From: Pirellulales bacterium
GTDB taxonomy: Bacteria > Planctomycetota > Planctomycetia > Pirellulales > PALSA-1355
Assembly (NCBI GenBank): GCA_022844125.1
Contig: JALHMI010000001.1
Span: forward strand, 306,481-370,480
Direction of reading: 5' to 3'
Length of the DNA stretch: 64,000 nucleotides
Shown here: in pieces, positions 1 to 7,904 of the stretch
How positions within the stretch are numbered: the first letter of the stretch is position 1
How the letters are laid out: each line of letters opens with the position of its first letter
Notes under the pieces: model-generated
The model's input: only the letters and a program-made list of their open reading frames with translations
Database searches by the model: none
Told to the model about the DNA's origin: nothing
Translations under genes and position numbers: made by a program

Positions 1-1137
1 GTCGCGACCGGTGAGCCGGCCCTGAATGCTTCGCCCGCGACCGCCCAGGAGCACTTGTGTCGGCTCGCCCGACTTGACCTGCGGGTGGATTGTGAGCGCA
101 TTGAAATACACGGTCGTGGCGCCCAACTTGCCCTGGTTTTTGGGTTTCGTGGGCCGGCTGATCTGCGCGCGGCCCGGAAGAACCCGGTCGAAGACGAACC
201 GCCCGTCGGCATGGCTGACGGTCTGAGCACGCTGCGCGATCTCGCCAGGGTAGCCGTACTCATTGCGATGGATCGAGAGGTGGATCGGCTCATTCGCTCC
301 GACCTGGCTGTGCCACAGCACCTGGCCTTCGATCCTGCCCCACGGCCGCAGCGGCAGCTCGACCTCCGCTGCCAGTTCGGTCCACGGCATTTCAAGCACG
401 CCTGAATCGTGGACCACCAGCACCGCCGCGGCGGGATCGCTCTCGGGCGGAAGACGGAAGCGGCCGGCGTCGTCTGTCTTGATGAATGTCGGGTGGCGCC
501 AACGATCGCTCGGCTGCTCGTTGAGGGGTGGATCCAGGCCGCGTAGCTTGCCGTCTTCAATCACGGCATCCTTTTGCGGCAATGCCACGGCCCCAACCGC
601 GCCTGCTGCCGGCCGACCATCGGGCTGCAGCAAACGATGCTCGCTACCAAGGTCTCTGACCAGCTTGAACTCCAGCAATCGCTTGCCGTCGCCCCGCTCG
701 ATCCAATCGCTGATGGCTGGCCGAAAGCCCTCGGCTTCGACGCGCAACTTCATCTTCTGGTAGGTCCGCTTGAGAGACCACGCGTAGACTCCGTCGCTGC
801 CGATGTGCGTGGTATGCGGCTGCCAGTTGGTGGCTTCGACGCCGGTGCGCTTCAAAAATTGCTCGGAGGTGACGCTGCCGGAAGGGGTGCCTGCGAGGAC
901 AAAAAACTCGCGGACGGGCTTCCCCTCGGGATCGGAAACCGAGACGGTGAGCACGTCGGCAGTAAGAGGTTGTCCTCGAGGCGGGCCGGCCGCCTGCGCT
1001 GTGAGAAAGAACGTGTCGGACACCATCACAATCGCTGCGAGGAGCAGCCCGGGAAGAAGTTTTTTAAGCTCACCGCGGATGTAAGAGATACTCCGCTTAG
1101 CGAGCGGCGCCGACCGAGTTCCCAGGTGGGTACTCAT
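1..1137 (-). CDS. Secreted carboxypeptidase-regulatory-like domain protein, 3' end outside window
   Basis: An open frame on the minus strand runs without a stop from an ATG at 1137 to the left edge (379 codons), so it is only the N-terminal part of a longer protein. The start is supported by a strong AGGAGG ribosome binding site six bases upstream. Residues about 30-50 form a hydrophobic, signal-like segment (LLPGLLLAAIVMV). After it come beta-rich stretches such as TVSVSDPEGKPVREFFVLAG and RIEGQVL, which look like carboxypeptidase-regulatory-like (CarbopepD_reg) Ig-like modules common in planctomycete exported proteins. Family assignment is by pattern only; the catalytic or binding part, if any, lies outside. 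Nothing here shows a substrate. The several plus-strand frames over the same DNA are much less protein-like. Confidence 0.7.
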   Translation of the reverse strand, partial: MSTHLGTRSAPLAKRSISYIRGELKKLLPGLLLAAIVMVSDTFFLTAQAAGPPRGQPLTADVLTVSVSDPEGKPVREFFVLAGTPSGSVTSEQFLKRTGVEATNWQPHTTHIGSDGVYAWSLKRTYQKMKLRVEAEGFRPAISDWIERGDGKRLLEFKLVRDLGSEHRLLQPDGRPAAGAVGAVALPQKDAVIEDGKLRGLDPPLNEQPSDRWRHPTFIKTDDAGRFRLPPESDPAAAVLVVHDSGVLEMPWTELAAEVELPLRPWGRIEGQVLWHSQVGANEPIHLSIHRNEYGYPGEIAQRAQTVSHADGRFVFDRVLPGRAQISRPTKPKNQGKLGATTVYFNALTIHPQVKSGEPTQVLLGGRGRSIQGRLTGRD

Positions 1138-1274
1138 CGTGATCCTCCTGATATGCCGAAGTGAGTGTTCCTGAGCTGCCCAGGATACACAATAGATTGG
1201 GGGAACCGGTAGCAGATTGAACTGGCGGCGAGATGAGTTAAGCGGGGTCGTTCCGCATCTGCCAGCAGCCACCA

Positions 1275-1295
1275 CGCTGGCGAAACTTGCCAGCG
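1275..1295. other. Hairpin in divergent intergenic region
   Basis: CGCTGGC and GCCAGCG flank a 7-base loop (GAAACTT), a perfect 7-bp stem, between the divergently read genes starting at 1137 and 1390. It lies upstream of both, so it is not a terminator for either; it could be an operator or a leader hairpin of the DinB-like gene. Function is not known. Confidence 0.35.
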
Positions 1296-1389
1296 GGCTA
1301 GCGCGTACCTTAGAACATGGGCCAGGCGAGCGTCCCCCCACCGCAAGCTCAAGCGAGTCATCTCCATTCATCTCACTGGGAGCTTCGTC

Positions 1390-1878
1390 ATGAAAGATCT
1401 GCTGCTCACGCTGTACGATTTTCAGCTCGGCTACATCAAGATGATTGCCAAGGATCTGGACGACGACGATCTGGGCAAGTCGCCGTTCCCGGGCGCGAAT
1501 CCGCCGGTCTGGATTTTGGGTCACTTGGCCGTGTGCACGGACTACGCCGCGCGGCTCCTTGGAGAGCGACCGGCGTGCCCGAAGGAATGGCACAAGCAGT
1601 TTGCGCCGGGAACGAAGCCGGCGGAGGTCCCGCAGCCGTATCCCTCGAAGCGCGACCTGGTGGGAGCGATTATCAATGGCCACGAGCGCGTGGCCACGGC
1701 GCTCCACAACGCCGACATGGCGAAGCTCAACGAGCCGCATGCCGTCGAACTGCTCAAGGCCTCGAACCTGAAGACGAACGCGGACGTGCTGGCTCACTTG
1801 ATGACCACGCACCCGGCGTTTCACGTGGCGCAGCTCTCGGCGTGCCGTCGCGGGAAGGGGCTGGGCCCGGTGATCTAG
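1390..1878 (+). CDS. DinB superfamily protein
   Basis: A 162-residue protein with the four-helix DinB/YfiT layout. It has an N-terminal helix (LLTLYDFQLGYIKMIAKDL), the conserved ILGHLA histidine about residue 44, and a C-terminal histidine pair in the segment HPAFHVAQL. In the family three histidines bind a divalent metal, and members are thiol transferases or proteins of unknown role. The length is normal for the family (150-175). The start is the first ATG of the conserved part. It is monocistronic, divergent from the gene at 1137 and convergent with the 4-TM gene at 2008. It cannot be assigned to a specific reaction such as bacillithiol transfer. Confidence 0.8.
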   Translation: MKDLLLTLYDFQLGYIKMIAKDLDDDDLGKSPFPGANPPVWILGHLAVCTDYAARLLGERPACPKEWHKQFAPGTKPAEVPQPYPSKRDLVGAIINGHERVATALHNADMAKLNEPHAVELLKASNLKTNADVLAHLMTTHPAFHVAQLSACRRGKGLGPVI

Positions 1879-1887
1879 CGGAAGAGA

Positions 1888-1930
1888 ATTTCAACACAGA
1901 GGCGCAGAGAGACAGAGACGCGGAGAGAAA
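1888..1930. repeat. CACAGAGG-type intergenic repeat
   Basis: Directly after the DinB-like gene lies a run of CACAGAGGCGCAGAGA / CAGAGACGCGGAGAGA type sequence. It belongs to the same sequence class as the longer nested inverted repeat at 32130-32408, which has CCGCAGAGCACGCGGAGG. These short purine-rich words are spread through intergenic DNA of planctomycetes. Role unknown. Confidence 0.5.
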
Positions 1931-1959
1931 AGGGGTTGATAAGGGCGGCCGATGCCTGT

Positions 1960-1999
1960 GTGCCACAGGTGGCCGCGTTAGCGGCTCACCTGTGGGCAC
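1960..1999. repeat. Palindromic repeat, CACAGGTG family, copy 1
   Basis: GTGCCACAGGTGGCCGC and GCGGCTCACCTGTGGGCAC form a long imperfect hairpin with a GTTA loop. Near-identical palindromes occur at 39600-39630, 39681-39715 and 52092-52126, always between genes. Here it sits between two convergent genes (stop at 1878, stop at 2008), so it could also act as a bidirectional terminator. Confidence 0.75.
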
Positions 2000-2007
2000 T
2001 TCGGATG

Positions 2008-2427
2008 CTACGTCGCCAACAGCGCGTAAAGCACGAGTACGCCGGCGGTCCAGAGGAGGCAGACGACGAGGCCTGCCATGCCGGCGACGGCCCACACGGC
2101 GGGCCAGCCGCGCGTCCAGTAATAGAACGGATCGAGATCCGGCGGCTTGGGGTACATGTACGCGATGCTCGACAGGCTCACCAAGATGCCGAGCCCCGCG
2201 GGGAACGCCCACCAGTGAATGTCCGGCACGCCCAGCCGTTCGAACGCCCAGGCCAGCCCAAGGAACCAGGTCACGAGCCAGATCGAACCGAAGTGTACGG
2301 CCCGGATGTCGCGCAGGTGCGGCCGCAGGTTGTTCTTCGGCACCAGGTCGATGTAGGCCCAGAGGATTCCGGTCACCACGATGGCCACGATGTGAAACGC
2401 GACCAGGATCATGTACAGGGCGAGCAT
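2008..2427 (-). CDS. Small polytopic membrane protein (about 4 TM), unknown function
   Basis: A 139-residue protein made almost wholly of four hydrophobic helices: about residues 2-22, 43-63, 74-92 and 110-135. It has Trp-rich connecting segments (IHWWAFPAG) and a polar stretch with PKPPDLDPFYYWTRG between helices 3 and 4. I do not recognise the family. The size and 4-TM layout resemble small integral membrane enzymes such as hydroxylaminobenzene mutase-like proteins, but no diagnostic motif was confirmed. It is the last gene of a minus-strand group: the sixA-like stop at 2477 is 49 bases upstream of its ATG. Confidence 0.65.
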   Translation of the reverse strand: MLALYMILVAFHIVAIVVTGILWAYIDLVPKNNLRPHLRDIRAVHFGSIWLVTWFLGLAWAFERLGVPDIHWWAFPAGLGILVSLSSIAYMYPKPPDLDPFYYWTRGWPAVWAVAGMAGLVVCLLWTAGVLVLYALLAT

Positions 2428-2476
2428 TGGTGGCGGCCACTAAGTTCGGGTAGCGATGGCGTCAATCGAAGCAGAA

Positions 2477-2980
2477 TTAACCGGAGCGGCGACAACCCAG
2501 CTCCGCCGGCGCCAGGAAGTATCGCAACTCACCGGCCCCGGTTGCAATCTCAGCTTCGAAATCGATGTGCGCGATCGCCCCTTTGCGGAACGAAAGGGCA
2601 TGCGCTGGCGCGCCCAGCAGCGCGCTGGCTAGCCGGTCGACGTCGGGTGCGTGTCCGACCCAGGCGATGCGTTCGTGTGGCTGGCCATTCGACCACTCGA
2701 CAAGCGCCGCCAGATCACTGCCCGGCTCGAGGGCCTCGAGTTCCACCAGCTCGGGCTTAGTCTCCTGCGAGGCGCACACGATGTCGGCCGTTTGCCGACA
2801 GCGCACCAGCGGGCTGGTGGCGACGACGTCGATCTCCAGCCCACGCTCGACGAGTCTCTTGACCGCTTTGCGAAATTGTTTCGCACCTTCGGGCGTGAGC
2901 GGGCGCAGCGCATCGTCTGGATAGCGCGGATCGCCGTGCTGGCCGGCGTAAGCGTGGCGGATGATGAGGAGAGTGGACAT
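2477..2980 (-). CDS. sixA: SixA-like histidine phosphatase
   Basis: A 167-residue member of the histidine phosphatase (phosphoglycerate mutase-like) superfamily. The N-terminal RHG-type motif is LIIRHAYAG (catalytic His about residue 9). A second Arg lies in ATSPLVRCRQTADI, and the second catalytic His is in WVGHAPDVDRL. In E. coli SixA removes phosphate from phosphohistidine in HPt/PTS proteins; here the substrate is unknown. The length matches the family. It is read together with the RNase HII-like gene 46 bases upstream and the membrane protein downstream. Confidence 0.85.
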   Translation of the reverse strand: MSTLLIIRHAYAGQHGDPRYPDDALRPLTPEGAKQFRKAVKRLVERGLEIDVVATSPLVRCRQTADIVCASQETKPELVELEALEPGSDLAALVEWSNGQPHERIAWVGHAPDVDRLASALLGAPAHALSFRKGAIAHIDFEAEIATGAGELRYFLAPAELGCRRSG

Positions 2981-3026
2981 AAGTTCTCAGTGTTCAGTTT
3001 TCAGTAGGAAAGCCGACACTCGGCAA

Positions 3027-3995
3027 CTACCTGTCGCGCCAGAGAACGGCGTCGGCGATGCCCAGCTGCTGGCGGGCCCCTTCGATGGCGTTCATGAAGC
3101 GGCGTGCGTCGCCCGGATATCCGGCCGTGGGCGCGAGGTCGGGGACGCGCCCGCACCAGAAGTCGTTGAAGGAACGCATCGCCAGCTCGCGCAGGTATTT
3201 GGACGTCATCGAGGCGAGCGCGGTCGGCAGGAACGATTCGCCCCCCATGCGAAAGCGCACGTCGACGCGCGCGTGCTCGGGTCCAAAGTGATAGATGCTT
3301 TCGGCCATGCCTTCGCCGCGAACCTGGATCAGGTCGTCGGGAAATTGCATTTGCAGCAGGCGGCCATATTGATTGCGTCCACCGTGCTTGTCGCAAACCA
3401 CGAGCACGGGCTCGCCCGCGCAGAGCTCAAGCGACTCTCCAAGCAGGGCGAGCGTGGTGCGTGAGAGGAGCTCAGACTTGTTGCCGTGTTCGAGCGAGCC
3501 CCGATTGAACTCATCGGGAAATACGGCGCGGCTGCGAATGGACACCAGCCGCACGCCGGCGCGCTCCAGGCCGCGACGGGTGCGAGAGACCAGTTTAACG
3601 AGCTCCTCGGCATCGGCGGCGAGCGGCAGACGCAGGTCGTAGTTCACATGCCAGGGGAGGGCGTGCAGACCGTCGGCCGCGCGGGGGTCGAGCAGTTGCC
3701 AGACGTCGAGCCAATCGGCGGGGCAGCGATCCACCAGCGACAGGGCCGCCAGCACGCCACGTTCGAGCGCGGCGATGCCGACGGACGTGTTGTAAAGCTG
3801 CTTGGAGTCGGCGATCGCCAGCTTCGGCGAGCGTGTGCCGCGCCGCGGTGCCGTCTTGCAGACGATCGCGCGCAAGTGGCGATAAAGATCGGTCTGCCAA
3901 TGGGCTTCGTCCACCCACCAGACCGTGGCGCTGATGACCAGCGGGCCCAGGTTGGGGGCGTAGCCGGCTTCGTCGGTGCCAATCAGATAGGGCAT
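3027..3995 (-). CDS. RNase HII-like protein
   Basis: A 322-residue protein with an RNase H-fold start, MPYLIGTDEAGYAPNLGPL. It matches the DExG...GP signature of RNase HII, with acidic residues D8 and E9. Further family-like blocks are IADSKQLY (the DSKKL block), VVCDKHGG (acidic residue) and ALASMTSKYLREL (the ASxxAK...D block, here ending in Glu). It is longer than classic RNase HII (about 200) because of inserted segments. ATG 3995 is chosen over an upstream in-frame ATG at 4055 because GAGGAGGAACC lies directly before it. It heads the minus-strand group with sixA. Nuclease activity is inferred, and it may be a divergent paralogue of a housekeeping rnhB elsewhere. Confidence 0.75.
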   Translation of the reverse strand: MPYLIGTDEAGYAPNLGPLVISATVWWVDEAHWQTDLYRHLRAIVCKTAPRRGTRSPKLAIADSKQLYNTSVGIAALERGVLAALSLVDRCPADWLDVWQLLDPRAADGLHALPWHVNYDLRLPLAADAEELVKLVSRTRRGLERAGVRLVSIRSRAVFPDEFNRGSLEHGNKSELLSRTTLALLGESLELCAGEPVLVVCDKHGGRNQYGRLLQMQFPDDLIQVRGEGMAESIYHFGPEHARVDVRFRMGGESFLPTALASMTSKYLRELAMRSFNDFWCGRVPDLAPTAGYPGDARRFMNAIEGARQQLGIADAVLWRDR

Positions 3996-4202
3996 GGTTC
4001 CTCCTCTTGCGTGCCGAGCGGGTCTGGTGTGGACACAATCTCGTATCGGCGGCACAAATCCGAGAGGCAGTATACCAGTCCTCGCGGGATTTTGGCAGTT
4101 TTGTGAGCGCGCCGTGTGGTCTGTTTTACCCGGTGCAGCCGGGACGGTCGGCGTGATAAAATGAAGGTCTCGAAATACCGATCACGACCGACGGGGGAGA
4201 GA

Positions 4203-5516
4203 ATGTCGTCAAGGCTTCGCATCTGGGCGAGTTTGCTGTTTGTGCTGGGACTGGCGGCCATCGCGCGCGGCGACGCCATGGAGCGGATGAAGCCCGAGAG
4301 GTTGCGGGCGACGCATGAACGGATCGAAGCGCTAAAGAACCAGCGGCGGGCCGTGGCGCTGACCAGCGGTTACGACGACGTGCGAACGCTGTTTCACGTG
4401 CACTCGGCTTTCTCGCACGACAGCCGAGGGACGATCGACGAGATTGTGGCCGCGGCGAAAGAAGCGGGCGTCCGCGTCGTAATGTTTAACGAACATCCGG
4501 CGCCACATTACGACTTTGTCACCGATGGCCATCGCGGCCTGAAGGACGGCGTGCTGCTGATGCCGGGGGCCGAGTCGGGTGGGTTTCTGGCCTACCCGCG
4601 GACGAGCATCAAGGATCAGAAGACCGACTCGCCGCAGGCGTTTGCCGACCTGGTGCGTTCGACCGGCGGGCAGATCTTTCTGTGCCATCTGGAAGAGCGG
4701 ATGGATTGGGACATCGCGGGGCTGACGGGCTCGGAGATTTACAACACGCACGCCGACTTCAAGAGCGAGCCCAAGTTTCTGGCTGCGATGCGCTCGCCGC
4801 TGACGCTGCTGATGCTGATGGGCGCCGTCAAACAGTATCCGCAGGAAGTGTTCGGCGCGCTGCTCGACTATCCGGCCGATTACCTGGCGCGGTACGACCA
4901 GCTTACGCAGAAGACACGGCTGACCGGCGTCTCGGCAAACGACGCCCACCATAACCAGGCTTACAAGGCGACGGTGCTGGAAGACGGCAAAGTCCAGCTC
5001 GAAGATGGCCTGGGCGAGAAAGTGGCACTGCTCGATCCGGAAAAGATCGGGCCGCTCAAGCTGCTGACCAATGGGCGCAAGGCGGGAGACGTTATTCTGG
5101 ACCTGGACCTCGATCCTTATGTGCGCAGCTTCCGGCATGTGAGCACCCATCTGCTGATGCCCACCGTCGATGAGGAAAATGTGTGGCAAGCGATCGATGC
5201 CGGCCGGGCGTATGTGGCGTTCGATTGGCTGGCCGATCCGACCGGTTTTGTGTACCAGGCCCAGGCTGGCGACAAAACCTGGCCGATTGGCAGCGAGTTG
5301 AAAGCGGAGGAGGGGCTGCGCCTGCGGGCGGAAGCGCCGCTCGAAGGTCGTTTCAAACTCATTCGCGATGGCGAAGTGGTGGCCGATGAACGTGGCGCGA
5401 GCCTGGATTTCGCCGTCGATAAGCCCGGTGTCTACCGAGTGGAAGTCTGGCTGGAGATTGCGGGCGAAGACCGGCCGTGGATCCTGACGAACCCGATTTA
5501 CGTCCGCGGCGCCTGA
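4203..5516 (+). CDS. Secreted PHP-domain phosphoesterase-like protein
   Basis: A 437-residue protein starting with a signal peptide (LRIWASLLFVLGLAAIARG). The ATG at 4203 is preferred over the in-frame ATG at 4116 because a purine-rich GGGGGAGAGA lies before it and the signal peptide begins there. The PHP N-terminal metal motif is FHVHSAFSHDSRGT, followed by VMFNEH and the later histidine motifs ICHLEE-like (LCHLEERMDW) and NDAHHN. PHP domains bind two or three metals and hydrolyse phosphoesters. The C-terminal about 90 residues form a beta-rich domain (RFKLIRDGEVV). Export suggests a periplasmic substrate. Monocistronic. Confidence 0.8.
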   Translation: MSSRLRIWASLLFVLGLAAIARGDAMERMKPERLRATHERIEALKNQRRAVALTSGYDDVRTLFHVHSAFSHDSRGTIDEIVAAAKEAGVRVVMFNEHPAPHYDFVTDGHRGLKDGVLLMPGAESGGFLAYPRTSIKDQKTDSPQAFADLVRSTGGQIFLCHLEERMDWDIAGLTGSEIYNTHADFKSEPKFLAAMRSPLTLLMLMGAVKQYPQEVFGALLDYPADYLARYDQLTQKTRLTGVSANDAHHNQAYKATVLEDGKVQLEDGLGEKVALLDPEKIGPLKLLTNGRKAGDVILDLDLDPYVRSFRHVSTHLLMPTVDEENVWQAIDAGRAYVAFDWLADPTGFVYQAQAGDKTWPIGSELKAEEGLRLRAEAPLEGRFKLIRDGEVVADERGASLDFAVDKPGVYRVEVWLEIAGEDRPWILTNPIYVRGA

Positions 5517-5640
5517 TGGCAACGCTGAGCGGGGCTGGACCGCGGTGGGACAGCATGACTACGATACACACACCCATGAACGCGAACATAGGACGAGGCA
5601 CGCGGAGCGGCGGCGTGCGGGCTCGACCGCGAACTGTCCG

Positions 5641-6582
5641 ATGACAACTGAACTACAAACCCTGGTCAGCGAACTTGAAAACAACATCACCCAGGTGGTG
5701 TTGGGCAAGGCCGAAGTCGTTCGGCTGTGCATCGTTTCGCTGCTGGCTTCCGATCACGTGCTGCTCGAAGATGTGCCGGGGGTGGGCAAAACCCTGATTG
5801 GCAAGGCCCTGGCCAAGAGCATCTCGGCAGGCTTCTCGCGCATTCAGTTCACCGCCGACTTGCTCCCCAGCGACATCACGGGCGGGAATGTCTACAACCC
5901 GCAGACGGGGCAGTTCACCTACACGCGCGGGCCGATCTTCGGCAACATTATCCTGGCCGACGAGATCAATCGCACTCCGCCGCGAACGCAGAGCGCGCTG
6001 CTCGAGGCGATGAGCGACCGGCAGGTGACGATCGACGGCGTGACGCACGCGCTGCCGCAGCCGTTCATGGTCATCGCCACGCAGAATCCGTTCGAGTTCG
6101 AGGGAACTTATCCGCTGCCCGAGAGCCAACTCGACCGGTTTCTGATGCGGATCGCGGTGGGCTATCCGGACCGCGAGGACGAGATTCAGGTGCTGAGCAG
6201 TCACCGGATCAACGAGCCGGTGGATAACCTGCAACACGTGCTGGACGCCCAGCAGGTGGTCGCCTTGCAGCAGGGAGTGCGCCAGGTGACCGTGGACGAG
6301 AGCATCAACGGGTATCTGCTGGATATCGTCGACGCGACGCGCAAGTGCGAAGAATTGCGCGTGGGGGTGAGCACCCGCGGAGCCTTGTGCCTGTACCGCG
6401 CCGCGCAAGCACTTGCGCTGGTGGAAAACCGCTCGTTCGTGATTCCCGACGACATCAAGCGGCTGACCGTGCCCGTGCTCTCGCACCGGGTAATCGCCAA
6501 GGGATACCTGCAAGGGACGCATCGCCAGGCGATGGAAACTTTGATCGGCCGGCTGGTCGACGACGTGGCGGTGCCGCGGTAG
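5641..6582 (+). CDS. MoxR family AAA+ ATPase
   Basis: A 313-residue AAA+ ATPase of the MoxR group. It has Walker A GVGKT (residues 47-51), Walker B IILADEINR (about 103-111), and sensor 1 VIATQNPFEFEGTYPLPE. The MoxR lid follows, with VGVSTRGALCL. MoxR ATPases act as chaperone-like partners that assemble or activate neighbouring proteins. It is first in the common MoxR-DUF58-transglutaminase order with the two genes downstream. The ATG at 5641 begins the conserved part; the frame is open to 5545 but nothing there is family-like. Confidence 0.93.
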   Translation: MTTELQTLVSELENNITQVVLGKAEVVRLCIVSLLASDHVLLEDVPGVGKTLIGKALAKSISAGFSRIQFTADLLPSDITGGNVYNPQTGQFTYTRGPIFGNIILADEINRTPPRTQSALLEAMSDRQVTIDGVTHALPQPFMVIATQNPFEFEGTYPLPESQLDRFLMRIAVGYPDREDEIQVLSSHRINEPVDNLQHVLDAQQVVALQQGVRQVTVDESINGYLLDIVDATRKCEELRVGVSTRGALCLYRAAQALALVENRSFVIPDDIKRLTVPVLSHRVIAKGYLQGTHRQAMETLIGRLVDDVAVPR

Positions 6583-6717
6583 CAACTGGGCGTCAGGCGG
6601 CGGGCCCGTTCGTGGGCCGGTTTTGTGCGCTGCGGATTGTCCGGCCTGCTACAATGGGGGCAGAGCACGCCCCTGGCCGCATTTCACCGCGAACACACGT
6701 CTCCCGCTCGGAAGTCG

Positions 6718-7899
6718 ATGGCTCGTCCCCGCCAAATCCGAATCACGCGCGAGGGCTTTTACTACAGCCTCGTGTTGGCCGCGGTGTTGATTGGCGCCAC
6801 CAGCCGGCAGCTTAACCTGCTGATGCTGATCGGCTGCGTACTGCTGGGGCCGATGATCTTGAACCTCGTGTATGGCCGCTGGGCGACCGGCAAGCTGACC
6901 GTCCACCGCCGGCTGCCTACCAGCTTGCATGCTGGCGAACGATTGCGGGTCGACATTCAACTGGCGAACTTACGTCGCTGGATGGGGCTGTGGGCGATGC
7001 GAGTCGAGGACCAGATCGCGCACCTCTCCACGGCCCAAGACAGCCCGGCGCGTGTGGGGGTGTTCTTTCCGTACCTGCCGCGAAGCAGCGAGAAGCTGAG
7101 CTACTATGAAGGTACGCTGCCCCATCGCGGGCGTTATCAGTTCGGCCCGCTCCGGGTTTCGACGCGGTTTCCGATGGGGCTGGTCAAGCACAGCCTGGTG
7201 ACCGGCGAACCCGTCGAGTTGCTCGTGCATCCGAAGCTGGGGCGACTGAATCCCGGCTGGCTCAAACAGATCCGCGAGCACGAGTCGGGCTCGCAGCAGA
7301 TGACACGCCGAGGACTGCTGGAGGCCGACTTCTACGGCCTGCGCGAATGGCGACCGGGCGACAGTCGGCGGTGGATTCACTGGCGCACGTCGGCGCGCCG
7401 GGGCAGCCTGATCGTGCAGCAGTTCGAACAGCGGCGGAGCCAGAACCTGGCGATTCTGGTCGATCTCTGGCAGCCGCGCAATCCCACGGCAAAGGACCTG
7501 GAGCGCGTGGAGCAGGCGGTGAGCTTCGCAGCCACGCTGCTGGCGGAGTTGTGTCGCAAGCCCGGCGCGCAGTTGCACCTGGAGGTGGCGGCCGTGGAAT
7601 CCTTTGTGAATGCGGGGGCCGGTTCACCGGTGTTCCTCCGCGAACAGATGGACGCTTTGGCCATGGTGATGCCGCACGAGCGGACCGAGTTTCCGGAGCG
7701 GCTGGGTCATGCGCTGGCAATGATTCCGGCGGCGACGCCGACGATTCTGGTGACGACGCGTCCCGTCGATTGGGAGGCTCTCGGTCGGGCTGCCGCCCAG
7801 CGTGAAACGCCGATCGACGGCCGAACGATTCTGGAAATCGAGGTTCACGACGACGTGTTCGGCCGATTTTACGAGGACGCCAGTCCGGCCGTGGTTTGA
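6718..7899 (+). CDS. DUF58 domain protein (MoxR-associated)
   Basis: A 393-residue protein. Two membrane helices near residues 15-55 (YSLVLAAVLIGATS, LLMLIGCVLLGPMIL) are followed by a cytosolic DUF58 region with the diagnostic REWRPGDSRRWIHWRTSA block and a vWA-like fold after it (LAILVDLWQPR). DUF58 proteins travel with MoxR ATPases and membrane transglutaminases, probably as their partners. The start ATG at 6718 was chosen because the membrane helix and conserved part follow at once; the upstream in-frame ATG at 6625 adds unlikely sequence. It lies 135 bases after moxR and 5 bases before the transglutaminase gene. Confidence 0.9.
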   Translation: MARPRQIRITREGFYYSLVLAAVLIGATSRQLNLLMLIGCVLLGPMILNLVYGRWATGKLTVHRRLPTSLHAGERLRVDIQLANLRRWMGLWAMRVEDQIAHLSTAQDSPARVGVFFPYLPRSSEKLSYYEGTLPHRGRYQFGPLRVSTRFPMGLVKHSLVTGEPVELLVHPKLGRLNPGWLKQIREHESGSQQMTRRGLLEADFYGLREWRPGDSRRWIHWRTSARRGSLIVQQFEQRRSQNLAILVDLWQPRNPTAKDLERVEQAVSFAATLLAELCRKPGAQLHLEVAAVESFVNAGAGSPVFLREQMDALAMVMPHERTEFPERLGHALAMIPAATPTILVTTRPVDWEALGRAAAQRETPIDGRTILEIEVHDDVFGRFYEDASPAVV

Positions 7900-7904
7900 A
7901 GAGC

